Source of the DNA: an uncultured Acidobacteriota bacterium
Lineage (GTDB): Bacteria > Acidobacteriota > Terriglobia > Bryobacterales > Bryobacteraceae
Direction of reading: 5' to 3'
Assembly: GCA_902825945.1 (NCBI GenBank)
Contig: CADECY010000017.1
Coordinates: 1 to 64,000 of the forward strand
DNA: 64,000 nt
Shown here: one piece after another, positions 55,145-64,000 of the stretch
Layout of the letters: the number at the start of each line of letters is the position of its first letter
Position numbering within the stretch: position 1 is the first letter of the stretch
Program-made: the position numbers and the translations under genes
The notes under the pieces: model-generated
Databases searched by the model: none
Told to the model about the DNA's origin: nothing
The model's input: the letters and a program-made list of their open reading frames with translations, nothing else

Positions 55145-55752
55145 GTCGAAGCAGCGGCGGCGTTCTGTTTCAGATGGCGCGCGAGGAACAATCGAGCCGT
55201 CACCCAGTCTCGCTTGACGGTCGGAGCCGACAGGCCGAGCGCCTCGGCGGTCTCCTCGATCGTGAGTCCGGCGAAGTAGCGCATCTCGACCACGCGGCAT
55301 TGGCGCTCATCGAGTTTCGCCAGCGCGTCCAGAGCCTCGTCGAGGGCAATGAGGTCGTAGTTCTCGGACGTGTCGATGACGGCCAGATGGTCTTGCAGCT
55401 CGACCCGCATCGCCGGGCCGCCACGTTTGCCCGCGCGGCGTGAGCGGGCGTGGTCCACCAGGATTCGCCGCATCGCCTGCGCGGCCAGACCGAAAAAGTG
55501 TGCGCGCCCCTCCCATCCGTGGCCGTGCCCCAACATCTTCAGGTAGGCTTCGTGAACGAGCGCGGTGCTTTGGAGCGTGTGGTCGGAGCGTTCCCGCCGC
55601 AGAAACCCGGCGGCGATCTTGCGGAGTTCTCCGTAGACGAGCGGAAACAGCGTCTCGAGAGCTTGATCGTCGCCCTGCTTCCACTCGAGAAGCAGGCGTG
55701 TCAGATCGAGCGTCTGGGACTTTTCCGATTCCATATCGACACGGCCACGCAT
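55141..55752 (-). CDS. ECF-type sigma factor (acidobacterial TIGR02999-like)
   Basis: A 203-residue sigma factor. Region 2 is ALETLFPLVYGELRKIAAGF with LQSTALVHEAYLKML, and region 4 is LDERQCRVVEMRYFAGLTIE then LGLSAPTVKRDWVTARLFLA. This matches the large ECF group typical of Acidobacteriota and Planctomycetes that often pairs with a downstream Ser/Thr kinase, as here. ATG 55752 is kept because AGGAGG sits six bases ahead; ATG 55734 is an in-frame alternative. No anti-sigma factor is seen, so the kinase may regulate it. Confidence 0.92.
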   Translation of the reverse strand: MRGRVDMESEKSQTLDLTRLLLEWKQGDDQALETLFPLVYGELRKIAAGFLRRERSDHTLQSTALVHEAYLKMLGHGHGWEGRAHFFGLAAQAMRRILVDHARSRRAGKRGGPAMRVELQDHLAVIDTSENYDLIALDEALDALAKLDERQCRVVEMRYFAGLTIEETAEALGLSAPTVKRDWVTARLFLARHLKQNAAAAST

Positions 55753-55816
55753 CGCCGCGCCTCCTCGCGCTGGGTTTGTTCCATCATAACAAGGGTCGCT
55801 TCCGCCCTCGCCGTTG

Positions 55817-57166
55817 TTACAGGTTGACTTCCATCACTTCGTCGAAGATGTTCGGCGGAAGCTGGATTCCCAACTGGCGGAACCGGTCGAGGATCTTCGG
55901 CTGGTATCCGGTGGCCTTGAAGCGGCCCATCACTTTTCCGGCATCGTTGATGCCCATGCGCTCGAAATGGAAGACCTCGTTGATCTGCACGGCGTCGTCG
56001 TCGATTCCCGCCACCTCGGCGATCGAAGTGATCTTGCGCGTGCCGTCGGACAGACGCGCCACTTGGACCACCATCTTGATCGCGCTCGCCAACTGCTGCA
56101 CCACCACCCGTGTCGGCATCTCGAGATCGGCCATCAGGACCATTGCCTGCAAACGCGAGAAGGCATCCTTCGGCGTGTTGGCGTGCACGGTCGACATCGA
56201 CCCCTCCACGCCGGTGTTCATCGCCTGCAACATGTCGAGCGCTTCGGCGCCGCGGCACTCACCGATGATGATGCGGTCCGGGCGCATGCGGAGCGCCGTC
56301 CGAACGAGTACGCGCTGATTGATTCCGCCCTGCTTGTTGAGGTTGGGCGGGCGGGTTTCGAACTTGATCACGTGGCGCTGTTGGAGCTGGAGTTCGGCGG
56401 TGTCCTCGATCGTGATGATGCGCTCTTCTTCGGGAATGAACCGGGAAAGCGCGTTCAGCGTGGTGGTTTTGCCCGATCCGGTTCCGCCCGAGACGAGCAC
56501 GGTGGCTTTCGAGGAGACCGTGGCGGCGAGGAATCGCAGCATGCTGGTCATCAGCGTCTTGTTCGCGACCATCTCGTCCGACGTGATGACGTGACGTCCG
56601 AAACGGCGGATCGAAAGCGCCGGGCCGTCGAGCGCCAGCGGCGAGATGATCGCATTGACGCGGGAGCCGTCGAGCAAGCGCGCGTCGACGATCGGATTGG
56701 CTTCGTCCACCCGGCGGCCGACGAGCGATACGATCTTTTCGATAATGTGCAGCAGGTGGACGTTGTCGCGAAACCGGATCGGCGAGAGCGACAGCTTGCC
56801 TTGCCGCTCGATGTAGACCTTGTTGAAGCCGTTGACGAGAATGTCCGAAATACCAGGGTCCTTCAGCAGCGGCTCGAGAGGACCAAGGCCGAGAACTTCG
56901 TCGAGCACCTCTTCGACGATCTTGTTTTGCTCGCCCGTTGTCATCGGGATCCGTTCGGCTTCGAGCAGTTGTTCGACGACGCGGCCGATCTCCGAGCGGA
57001 TCCGCTCCTTCGGGATCGAAGAGACGCGCTCGAGGTTGATCACGCCGATCAGTTTCTTGTGAATCTCGGCCTTGAGCTCGAAATACCGGTCGGCGGATCG
57101 CGGCGCCTGCGCGGCCGGAGCCGCGGATCCCGGGCGAGGCGGCATCGGACGGTAGCTACTTCCCAT
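55817..57166 (-). CDS. cpaF: CpaF/TadA-type secretion ATPase
   Basis: A 449-residue secretion ATPase of the GspE/VirB11 superfamily, Tad branch. The N-terminal helical domain is followed by LGLGPLEPLLKDPGISDILV and NGFNKVYIERQG, the Walker A motif GGTGSGKT at 227-234, Asp box IITIEDTAEL, ECRGAEALDML Walker B region and the His box MSTVHANTP. These ATPases power Tad (Flp) pilus assembly. No other tad/cpa gene is in the window, so it may be the orphaned first or last gene of a locus elsewhere, or serve another system. A longer frame to 57883 overlaps the pentapeptide gene and is rejected. Confidence 0.92.
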   Translation of the reverse strand: MGSSYRPMPPRPGSAAPAAQAPRSADRYFELKAEIHKKLIGVINLERVSSIPKERIRSEIGRVVEQLLEAERIPMTTGEQNKIVEEVLDEVLGLGPLEPLLKDPGISDILVNGFNKVYIERQGKLSLSPIRFRDNVHLLHIIEKIVSLVGRRVDEANPIVDARLLDGSRVNAIISPLALDGPALSIRRFGRHVITSDEMVANKTLMTSMLRFLAATVSSKATVLVSGGTGSGKTTTLNALSRFIPEEERIITIEDTAELQLQQRHVIKFETRPPNLNKQGGINQRVLVRTALRMRPDRIIIGECRGAEALDMLQAMNTGVEGSMSTVHANTPKDAFSRLQAMVLMADLEMPTRVVVQQLASAIKMVVQVARLSDGTRKITSIAEVAGIDDDAVQINEVFHFERMGINDAGKVMGRFKATGYQPKILDRFRQLGIQLPPNIFDEVMEVNL

Positions 57167-57219
57167 AAAGAACGATTCTATCCGAGGTGGAAACCCTCCC
57201 CGCGCCGGAAAGACTCGGC

Positions 57220-57864
57220 TCAGCGGATCACGAGACCGAGCAGCCGCGCCAAGTCCATTGCCTGATCCGGACTCACGATCGCGCCGGAGACATCCGCCGC
57301 GTTGACCAAGATGCCATCGATCGAGGCTCCGCGCAGGTCGGCCCCGGTCAGTTTGGCGCCGCGTAGATCGGCCTTCGTCAGCGCGGTGCCGCTCCATTGC
57401 GACTCTTCGAGCCCGGTTCCGGCCAGATCGGCGTCGGTGAACCGGGAATCCCGGAACTCCCCACGGCGAATCGCGCCGTCGCGGAACTGCGCGTAGGCCC
57501 CTTCGCAGCGATCGAAGAGCGCGTCTTCCATCCGGCACTCGATCGCCTTGACACCGGTGAGCCGGCAGTCGATGAGCTCGACCCGAGTGGCTTCGAGTCC
57601 GCGCAAGACCGCGTTTGAAAGGTCGCAGCGGATCAGCCGCACGTCGCGCAGCTTGATCGACCGAAACACGGCGCCGGCGAAACAGACCGATTCGAAGATC
57701 GAGCGGCGGGCGGCGATGGAGAGCGTACGGCTGGAGTAATCGGAGCCCGAGACGAGCGAATCTTCGAGCGGCTGGCCATCCACGGGTTCGGCACGTTCCA
57801 GCTCTGCCCAATCGCCGGTCACATCGGCGGGCTCCCGCTTCGGAGCCGCCTTGCGAGGTTTCAC
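57220..57864 (-). CDS. Pentapeptide-repeat protein
   Basis: A 214-residue protein. From about residue 50 the sequence follows the A(D/N)LxX pattern of right-handed quadrilateral beta-helices, for example CDLSNAVLRGLEATRVELID, then SRFTDADLAGTGLEES and KADLRGAKLTGADLRGASID. The final helix (SPDQAMDLARLLGLVI) caps the helix. No signal peptide. Functions of this family range from gyrase protection (QnrB/MfpA-like) to unknown scaffolds; nothing here shows which. It lies 53 bases upstream of the CpaF gene. Confidence 0.88.
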   Translation of the reverse strand: MKPRKAAPKREPADVTGDWAELERAEPVDGQPLEDSLVSGSDYSSRTLSIAARRSIFESVCFAGAVFRSIKLRDVRLIRCDLSNAVLRGLEATRVELIDCRLTGVKAIECRMEDALFDRCEGAYAQFRDGAIRRGEFRDSRFTDADLAGTGLEESQWSGTALTKADLRGAKLTGADLRGASIDGILVNAADVSGAIVSPDQAMDLARLLGLVIR

Positions 57865-57913
57865 TTGTCCATCGTAGCGCCACGTCCCGTTTGCGTGGGC
57901 GGCGGAAGGGGAG

Positions 57914-59179
57914 TTACTGAATCAAACGGGCTTGTGGATTCTGGGAATACCAGCCGAACCAAAAAGCCCTGTGCGCGGGAACTCGCTTTCCGTCGATGAA
58001 AACTCGATTCGCGCCCGCGCGAGTTGTCTGAATCGTGAGAGAGACTCCCTCGTGCTCTACCTTGTATTCGGGTTTTCGCTGCAGCAGCCGCACCGCCACC
58101 GCAAGCGGGCTTTTGCCCGGAAGGCGGATGACGAGAACTTCGTCCTTGTTTCGCAAGCGCCGGTCCGATCTCGAGACCTCGAACATCAATTCGTCCGTGG
58201 CGAAGTAGTCCCGATAGGCAGCCCCTTCGGAATAGTCTCTTTGATGGCCGGTCTCGGGTGATAGCACCGAAGTCGCCGGGTGGGCGGATCGCCATTCACC
58301 CCAAGTCGTGGTAACGACCGGTTCGAGCGTGAGCCTCAACTCCTTGCCGGATAATGGCCCAATGACGGGCTGTCCTTGGAGCGTGGACCACAGCGATTTC
58401 GTCTCCTCGTCGAACATCAGCTTGCTCGACTCGTAGAGGAGGCCGCTGGTGCCGAGGGTGAACCGGCGGCCGTTTGCCTGGGTCCGGTACGGGATGACGG
58501 TCCCGCAAAGCGTGCAATAGACCACTGCGAGATCGATGCCGCCGACACGGTCGCGCGCCATCTCGTGCCAGGCGAGTATCCGCTTCGGGTATGCACGAGC
58601 CTCGCCCGCGATCTCGATTCCGAAGACGACGTTGGAATCCTTCAGGTACTTCGCCTCGGAAGCGGAAACCGTGGGCGGATTCACCAGTGGGGGAATGCCG
58701 TTCACCTTTACTCCGCCCCATTCGACCTGGTCCAACCGGATATTCGTCTGGACTCCCTCTGGAAAGAAGGCCGCCATTCGAGGATCGATCTTGGAATAGA
58801 TGAAGCCCTTGAACTGCGCGTAATCGGGGTGAGGATCGTAGGGAAGCGACCACGCCCAACGAGTCCAGGCCCGTGCGTCCTCGCCCAATCGTTTGCGTGT
58901 CTTCGACACGAGGAAATCGAAGATCCGCCCCTGAATGGCCCGCGCCGGCGACGGGACATCGGCAGGCTCGTTTCGCCGGACCTGCGCGAATAGACGGACA
59001 AGCTCGAGCAGCATGATCGCGTAAGAGTCGCGCCAGTTGGCTCCGACGGCGTCGAGCGCTTTTCTGGCCACCGCGTTGTCTGGATGGATGGCTTGTAGGA
59101 AAAGCCCGCTGGCGGCATGTTCCGTTTGGGAGTTGGCGAGCGCCGGGAAGAGTCTGAGCAGGGTGCGCCGGGAGATCAC
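57914..59179 (-). CDS. DUF3179 domain-containing protein
   Basis: A roughly 421-residue protein from GTG 59179 (VISRRTLLRLFPALANSQTE), chosen because it begins a Tat-like SRRTLLRLF signal; the start is not certain and the frame is open to 59296. The DUF3179 domain starts near residue 160 with AYPKRILAWHEMARDRVGGI, VVYCTLCGTVIPYR, SLWSTLQGQPVIGPL and TTTWGEWRSAHPATSVLS. The CTLCG motif suggests a metal or redox cysteine pair. Function unknown. It precedes the pentapeptide-repeat gene by 49 bases. Confidence 0.82.
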   Translation of the reverse strand: MISRRTLLRLFPALANSQTEHAASGLFLQAIHPDNAVARKALDAVGANWRDSYAIMLLELVRLFAQVRRNEPADVPSPARAIQGRIFDFLVSKTRKRLGEDARAWTRWAWSLPYDPHPDYAQFKGFIYSKIDPRMAAFFPEGVQTNIRLDQVEWGGVKVNGIPPLVNPPTVSASEAKYLKDSNVVFGIEIAGEARAYPKRILAWHEMARDRVGGIDLAVVYCTLCGTVIPYRTQANGRRFTLGTSGLLYESSKLMFDEETKSLWSTLQGQPVIGPLSGKELRLTLEPVVTTTWGEWRSAHPATSVLSPETGHQRDYSEGAAYRDYFATDELMFEVSRSDRRLRNKDEVLVIRLPGKSPLAVAVRLLQRKPEYKVEHEGVSLTIQTTRAGANRVFIDGKRVPAHRAFWFGWYSQNPQARLIQ

Positions 59180-59423
59180 TTTCGTAGGGTACTCCGGCGG
59201 CGATCGGTCTCGTCGCCTCCTTCCCCCGCCCAGGCGGACAGATACGCGAAGCCGCAGGGGCGCGAGAAGAAGCTCGTCTCCCGCATCGAGGAGCACGGCT
59301 GTCAGGTGACGTGCGTCGCGCAGTCCGCTGGGCCGGGTTGGGCCTACCTACCCGATCGGTGTCCGGACACGTGCGTGAACCCGAAGTCATCACAGCCGGA
59401 CTCCGCACCCAGACCGTGCGAGC

Positions 59424-59453
59424 AAAAGAAAAACCCGGCGCCGAAGCGCCGGG
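59424..59453 (-). terminator. Rho-independent terminator of Oar-like transporter 5
   Basis: On the reverse strand an eight-base stem CCCGGCGC and GCGCCGGG closes a TTCG tetraloop and is followed by TTTTTCTTTT, about 23 bases beyond the stop. The 240 bases between it and the DUF3179 start show no gene. Confidence 0.9.
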
Positions 59454-59475
59454 CTGTTCGGACACTGGCAGTGGA

Positions 59476-62400
59476 CTACCAGTTCAGATGCATGACCAAC
59501 TTGAGGAACCGCGGCAGGTTGCCCTGCGTGGGGCTCAATTGGCCGAAGCCGGGGTTTGTGACGTCCACCGACTGCATGTTGGGCAGAATCGGATGGTTCA
59601 GCATGTTGACCGCCTCGAAACGGAACTGCAGGCGCATCCGCTCGGTGATCGGGAAGATCTTCGAGAGTGACGCGTCCCAGTTTTCGTAGCCGGGGCGGCG
59701 CACGTCGCTGAAGCGCAGCGGGAAGGTGCGAAGCGTGAACGGTTCCTGCGTCGCTACCGGGCGTCCGTCCGCTCCGCGCCAGAGGGAGGTATTGAACCAG
59801 CGCGTGCGGGACTGCTCGCTGCCAGAAAGCTTGGCGCTGCCCGGCGAAACCTGCGGGGCATTCGGATAGTCCGAGACGAAGCCGCTCTGATAGGTGACAT
59901 CGTAGTTGAACTGCCAGCCACCGATGATGTGGTTCATCACCGAGTTGGCTCCGCTGGCGAACTTGCGTCCCTTGCCGAACGGCAGTTCGTAGATGCCGGC
60001 GACGACGAACTTCTGCGGAGCGTCGATGTTCTGATTGGATTCCTTCACCATCTTGACGTCCTTGTAGTTGGTCAGGTTGAAATCCTGCGCGTTGAGGATG
60101 CGGGTCTGCTCGAGGTTCTTGCCGATCGAATAGCTCGACAGGAAGCTCAGCCCGTGGCCCATGCGCTTGGTGACCTTCAACTGCACGCCATCGAAACGGT
60201 TCCGGCCCACCGGAACGTTGCCGACGCTTACGCCGTTGTATTGCGGATAGGCGAACGAGAGGATCTGGCGTTGGATGGTGGAGCCGTTGAGCGCGGCGTT
60301 GTTCGGGATCAGGCCGGCCATCGGGTTGGGGATCTGCGCGGTGTAGTAGGCCGTGTCGATCGCTCCAGCGGAAGTGCGGCGCCCGAGTTCGTTCGCCGGC
60401 AGGTAGTTCAGTCCAAAGCCCACGGGAAGCAGGCGGGTAACGTTGCCCGTGTAGCCCGCTTCCACTAGGAAACTGCCCGCGAACTCACGCTGGATGTCGA
60501 ACGAATACTGGTGGGAGTAGGGCAGTGACCGGTCGCGGAAGTTCGCCGGAATGCCTTCGCCGAGGAAGCTGACGGCCCCCAGGCTCGCGCCGACCGGATC
60601 GAGCAAGCGGCTGCCGGGCAGCCCGATGAAGGCATTGGCGATCGACAGGTTCGGGAGCGGCGTCAGTCCGTCGGTGCTGACCACGGCGCTGGTGGTCCGG
60701 CTGAATCCGTTGGTGAATCCCGTTTCGTCCTGGCCGAGGTAGTAGAGGCCGTAACCGCCACGCAGGACCCACTTGTCGCTCAGCTTGTAGGCGAGACCCA
60801 CGCGCGGCTGCCAGTTGTTCTTGTCATTGTTGAACGCGGCTCGCGATTGGCCGTCCTTGCCCGCGAATTGCGGAACACCCTTGAGGCTCAGGCCCTGAAC
60901 GCGGCTCGCAATCGGACTGGCGGCGTTGAAGTCGAGCCCCAGCAGGTTCCGGTCGAACCGCTCGTAGTTGTTCGTCTCCATGTCCCAACGAATGCCGATA
61001 TTGAGCGTCAGCCTCTGACTGATCTTCCAGTCGTCATGGAAAAAGCCAGCCCAGTAGTGGTGGCGATAAGAGGGATCGATGTTCTTCTGGACCTGCGCCG
61101 CGGCGGGGAAGCCGAGCAGCATCGAAGCGAGGCTATTCCCGGAAACCGCGTCGGCGCGATTGGCCTGGGCCTGCGTCCAAGTCCGATTGAACGAGTACTG
61201 GCCGGACGGGAATCCGCGGCCTGACTCATTCCGGTTATACCGGCGCCCTTCGCCGCCGAACTTCAGGAAGTGCTTTCCCATGACCTTGTTTGCATTCGGC
61301 TGCACGCTGTAGGTGTCCATCGCGCCGGGTCCGAACGCGTCGGAGCCGATCGACTGGTAATCCTGCAGGTCGAACCGCGGAAACTGGAAGCGGGTAAACT
61401 GGCCCACCAGATTCGAATCGAACCCGAGCCGCTTGGGATCGTAGCCCGCGCCGAGCGTACTGCCTCCGGCCTCTTCCCAGCGGCTCAAGCCGGTGCGAAG
61501 GTCGAACGTCATCGTGGGGCTGATGGTCGAGGTCCAGTTCATGACAATGTTGCGGCCGTTACGCAGCAACGGTGCGTTGCCCGTCGGCTCAGCCGGGTTG
61601 TCGAAACCGAATACGATGGCGCGGAATTCCTGGAACGGATTTTCGCCGTACCGGAAGAAGAACTTGTTCTTGTCGTTGAGTGAGAGATCCGTGCGGCCGG
61701 CAAACTGGTCGAAACTCGCCACCCAGCGAGAAGGATACGGATAGTTGTTAATGCGCGCAAACCCGTCTCCCGTTGTCCTGGGAAGCGGGTAAAGAGCGAG
61801 CACATTCTTGGCAACCGGATCGATCTGGCTTGCCGCCAACCGGTTACCCGGGAACGGAACCCTGCTGCCATCCGGACGCGTGGAACGCGGATCATGGATG
61901 ACCACCTGCTGGCCCTGCGCATTGAGCAGCGTCGAGAAATCACCGTTGCGCCATTCGGCAACCGGGAACGTTGCCACGCCAGGATCAGCCGAGCGCTGCC
62001 GCAGGCTTTCCCATGAAAGCATCCAGAACAGCCGGTTCCGGCCGTCGAACACCTTCGGAATATAGATCGGTCCCGAGGCCTGCGCGCCGAACTGATTGAT
62101 GTTGTTCGGTGGACGCTTGATCCCGGCGCGATTGAGCTCGGTCTGATTGGCGTTCATCTTGTCGTTCTGGAAATACTCGAACGCCGTACCGTGGAACTGA
62201 TTGCCGCCACCCTTGGTGACGATCGAGATCACGCCGCCGCCGGTGCGGCCATACTGCGCGTCGTAGGTGTTCTGATGGACCTTGAACTCCTCCACCGACT
62301 CCGTGGTCGGAACGCTGATGACGGTCCGGTTTCCACGGACGTTCGACAGGCCGTCCATGAGCACTTCGTTTTCGCGCTCGCGGCCACCCGAGATCGAGAT

Positions 62401-62946
62401 GCCAGTCGTGCCGGCGATATCGAATGAGCGCAGGTACCGCCAGGATCCGCTCTTGATGACGCCGGCCGACGCCCAGGCGACCTGGAACGGATTGCGGCCC
62501 TGCGTGGGAACGTTGGCGATCAACTCGTTGGCGATCACCTGGGATCGGCTCGCAGTCTCGGTCTGCAACTGCGAGACGGCGTCGCTAACGGTGACGCTCT
62601 GTGCGAGTTCTCCGATCTCGAGGGTGACGTCGATACGTGGCCGGTCGCCCGACTGCAACAGGATGTTTTCGCGCAGGAAGCGCTTGAAGCCCTGGTTTTC
62701 CACCGTCAGGCGGTAGGTTCCGGGGGCAAGAAATGGGGTGAGATAGGTGCCAGAGCTATTGCTCTCCGTGGCGGACGAGACGTTGCTGGCAACGTTGGTG
62801 GCTGTGATCCTGGCTCCGGGAACGGGCGACCCTGTCGGGTCGTTGACGTTGCCTGTGATCGATGCACGCACTTCTTGGGCGTGCGCCACCGGGGCAAGCG
62901 TCACTGCGCCAAGCAGAAACGCATGCCTTAGGGTAAGGCGATACAT
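59476..62946 (-). CDS. Oar-like TonB-dependent outer-membrane transporter 5
   Basis: 1156 residues. Signal MYRLTLRHAFLLGAVTLAPV to AHAQ, regulatory-like domain (RASITGNVNDPTGSPVPGAR, then APGTYRLTVENQGFKRF), plug (IANVPTQGRNPFQVAWASAG, then GGVISIVTKGGGNQFHG) and a barrel whose final residues are VMHLNW with a terminal tryptophan. The plug is of the PTQGRNPFQVA kind, distinct from the other four. ATG 62946 has GGAGCAAATCCC in front. A Kelch-repeat gene lies 100 bases upstream on the same strand. Confidence 0.92.
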   Translation of the reverse strand: MYRLTLRHAFLLGAVTLAPVAHAQEVRASITGNVNDPTGSPVPGARITATNVASNVSSATESNSSGTYLTPFLAPGTYRLTVENQGFKRFLRENILLQSGDRPRIDVTLEIGELAQSVTVSDAVSQLQTETASRSQVIANELIANVPTQGRNPFQVAWASAGVIKSGSWRYLRSFDIAGTTGISISGGRERENEVLMDGLSNVRGNRTVISVPTTESVEEFKVHQNTYDAQYGRTGGGVISIVTKGGGNQFHGTAFEYFQNDKMNANQTELNRAGIKRPPNNINQFGAQASGPIYIPKVFDGRNRLFWMLSWESLRQRSADPGVATFPVAEWRNGDFSTLLNAQGQQVVIHDPRSTRPDGSRVPFPGNRLAASQIDPVAKNVLALYPLPRTTGDGFARINNYPYPSRWVASFDQFAGRTDLSLNDKNKFFFRYGENPFQEFRAIVFGFDNPAEPTGNAPLLRNGRNIVMNWTSTISPTMTFDLRTGLSRWEEAGGSTLGAGYDPKRLGFDSNLVGQFTRFQFPRFDLQDYQSIGSDAFGPGAMDTYSVQPNANKVMGKHFLKFGGEGRRYNRNESGRGFPSGQYSFNRTWTQAQANRADAVSGNSLASMLLGFPAAAQVQKNIDPSYRHHYWAGFFHDDWKISQRLTLNIGIRWDMETNNYERFDRNLLGLDFNAASPIASRVQGLSLKGVPQFAGKDGQSRAAFNNDKNNWQPRVGLAYKLSDKWVLRGGYGLYYLGQDETGFTNGFSRTTSAVVSTDGLTPLPNLSIANAFIGLPGSRLLDPVGASLGAVSFLGEGIPANFRDRSLPYSHQYSFDIQREFAGSFLVEAGYTGNVTRLLPVGFGLNYLPANELGRRTSAGAIDTAYYTAQIPNPMAGLIPNNAALNGSTIQRQILSFAYPQYNGVSVGNVPVGRNRFDGVQLKVTKRMGHGLSFLSSYSIGKNLEQTRILNAQDFNLTNYKDVKMVKESNQNIDAPQKFVVAGIYELPFGKGRKFASGANSVMNHIIGGWQFNYDVTYQSGFVSDYPNAPQVSPGSAKLSGSEQSRTRWFNTSLWRGADGRPVATQEPFTLRTFPLRFSDVRRPGYENWDASLSKIFPITERMRLQFRFEAVNMLNHPILPNMQSVDVTNPGFGQLSPTQGNLPRFLKLVMHLNW

Positions 62947-63046
62947 GGGATTTGCTCCAAAGCGAGAAAATACTGACGTCGGGACCAGTATAGGAAGTCG
63001 TTTCGCCGCGCGTCAAACCATACCCTGGGCCCGGTCGCCCCGCCAC

Positions 63047-64000
63047 TCAGCGGCAATCCATCGACGGGCGATAGACCTGATGGAGGGTGCTTCCGCTGCT
63101 TCCGCCGATCGAAATGCCGCCACCCGGCAGATAGATCAGTCCGTTCGTGAACACGGCTCCCGTGACGCCGTGGACTGGAATGGGCATCGGCTCGAGGTGA
63201 GTCCACCCATCGGTCCGCGGATCGTAGACATCGTGATCCGGGAAGACGCCGCTCGGGACCTCGCTATTGCCCTCCCCGCCGAAGACGTGAATACAGCCGC
63301 GCGCTTCCAGCGCGTTTACGCCGCCGCGCGGACGCGGCATGGCGGCGCCCGAGGTCCAGGTGCGGGAGATGGTATCGAAGATCTCGATGCGATCGGTCCG
63401 TTCGCTTTCGAATCCGGCTCCAAAGCGGCCGCCCACGACGTAGATATTGGTCCCCACGGCCACGGCTCCGAGGTGATTCCTCTGTGTGGGCATGTCGGGA
63501 AGTACCGTCCAGGAATTGGCGGCCGGATCGTAGACCGCGAAGTCGGACCCGCGGGGAGGCCGTCCACCCGCGACATAGATCTTGCCATCCACCACCGCCG
63601 CCGCGCCTCCGCCGCGAGCTGTCGGCATCGGAGCGCGGGCGGTCCAGGTGGCCGGTCCAGGATCGTACTCGTAGACCGTATTCTCGAACGGACCCGCGCC
63701 TCCCGCGTCACGCTGACCCCCGATCACATAAATCCGGCCATTCACGCTTACCGACATCGTGTGGTTGAGGGCGACCGGCAGCGGCGTGGTCAGGCTCCAG
63801 GTGGCTGAGACCGGATCGTAGACCTGCACGGTTCGAACCGAGATCCGGCTCGATGGATATCCGCCGAGCACGTAGATCTTGCCATCCAGTTCGGCGACCG
63901 ACATCTCCGAATTGGCTTCGGGCAACTCTGGCCGGCGGCCCCATTGGCCAGCGGCCGGGGCGGACAAGATCGGAATCGTGACGCGATTGGCGGCGGCTCC
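63047..64000 (-). CDS. Kelch-repeat protein, C-terminal part, cut by window edge
   Basis: An open frame runs from the window end to the stop at 63047, giving 317 residues. At least five Kelch repeats are visible, with KIYVLGGYPSS, RIYVIGGQRD, KIYVAGGRPPRG, NIYVVGGRFGAG and CIHVFGGEGNSEVPSG, each followed by a VYDPxxxxW segment. This makes a five- or six-bladed beta-propeller. The first in-window residues (GAAANRVTIPILSAPAAGQW) show that the gene continues upstream of the window, where a signal peptide would lie. It probably acts outside the cytoplasm as a binding protein. Confidence 0.87.
   Translation of the reverse strand, partial: GAAANRVTIPILSAPAAGQWGRRPELPEANSEMSVAELDGKIYVLGGYPSSRISVRTVQVYDPVSATWSLTTPLPVALNHTMSVSVNGRIYVIGGQRDAGGAGPFENTVYEYDPGPATWTARAPMPTARGGGAAAVVDGKIYVAGGRPPRGSDFAVYDPAANSWTVLPDMPTQRNHLGAVAVGTNIYVVGGRFGAGFESERTDRIEIFDTISRTWTSGAAMPRPRGGVNALEARGCIHVFGGEGNSEVPSGVFPDHDVYDPRTDGWTHLEPMPIPVHGVTGAVFTNGLIYLPGGGISIGGSSGSTLHQVYRPSMDCR

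Noticed and set aside
59180-59423. Possible small gene between DUF3179 and transporter 5
   Set aside because: Several short frames exist on both strands, but none has a start with a ribosome site or a recognisable sequence.

Overview
The window looks like a chromosomal segment of an Acidobacteriota bacterium of the Solibacter/Bryobacter type (Bryobacterales). The evidence is high GC with strong third-position bias, five giant Oar-like TonB-dependent transporters with an N-terminal carboxypeptidase-regulatory domain, a beta-propeller protein carrying the TIGR03437-type domain first described in Solibacter, an ECF sigma factor overlapping a Ser/Thr kinase-TPR gene, and an FG-GAP/ASPIC secreted protein. 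No rRNA, tRNA, CRISPR array or intact mobile element was recognised. The left end cuts a DUF262 (GmrSD-type) gene and the right end cuts a Kelch gene.

Layout. 1-5045: DUF262 fragment (-), Tat-type dienelactone hydrolase (-), Oar-like transporter 1 (+). 5110-11688: a tight minus-strand run in the order DJ-1/PfpI protein, quinoprotein dehydrogenase, cytochrome c with one unusual CX4CH heme motif, ABC ATPase, ABC-2 permease fused to an amidohydrolase, and CPCC-motif protein. 11734-14072: FG-GAP/ASPIC protein plus a frameshifted secreted gene (+). 14135-16440: DUF4091/GH123-like protein and a small secreted protein (-). 16516-26405: a sensory and envelope locus. Six minus-strand genes (porin with a 5 x 16-residue repeat, orphan PstS-like binding protein, TonB-like protein, di-heme peroxidase, cupredoxin, PilJ-like chemoreceptor) diverge from a TonB-dependent receptor and an orphan ABC-type binding protein. 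26374-31484: sulfatase, NHL/TIGR03437 protein, PfkB kinase. 31486-35476: secreted TIM-barrel protein overlapping a TPR/outer-membrane-barrel protein. 35551-37777: divergent enolase overlapping an APH-type kinase. 37847-38516: 7Fe ferredoxin and ArsR regulator. 38521-44929: Oar-like transporter 2 (-), then amidohydrolase, MFS transporter and methyltransferase (+). 44975-52202: tandem Oar-like transporters 3 and 4 (+), each followed by a clear terminator, with a decayed Oar remnant after them. 52724-59179: ECF sigma factor and kinase, CpaF ATPase, pentapeptide-repeat protein and DUF3179 protein (-). 59476-64000: Oar-like transporter 5 and a partial Kelch protein (-).

Taken together the segment is devoted to capturing and processing complex extracellular organic matter: outer-membrane import, secreted hydrolases and propellers, periplasmic redox chemistry and envelope sensing. 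Translation appears widely coupled; many neighbours on the same strand overlap by four bases or are 1-3 bases apart. The best candidates for undescribed biology are the permease-amidohydrolase fusion, whose enzyme domain is predicted to lie in the periplasm; the chemoreceptor/porin/TonB/binding-protein locus at 16516-26405; the enolase-like/kinase pair; and the duplicated beta-rich insert in the NHL protein.
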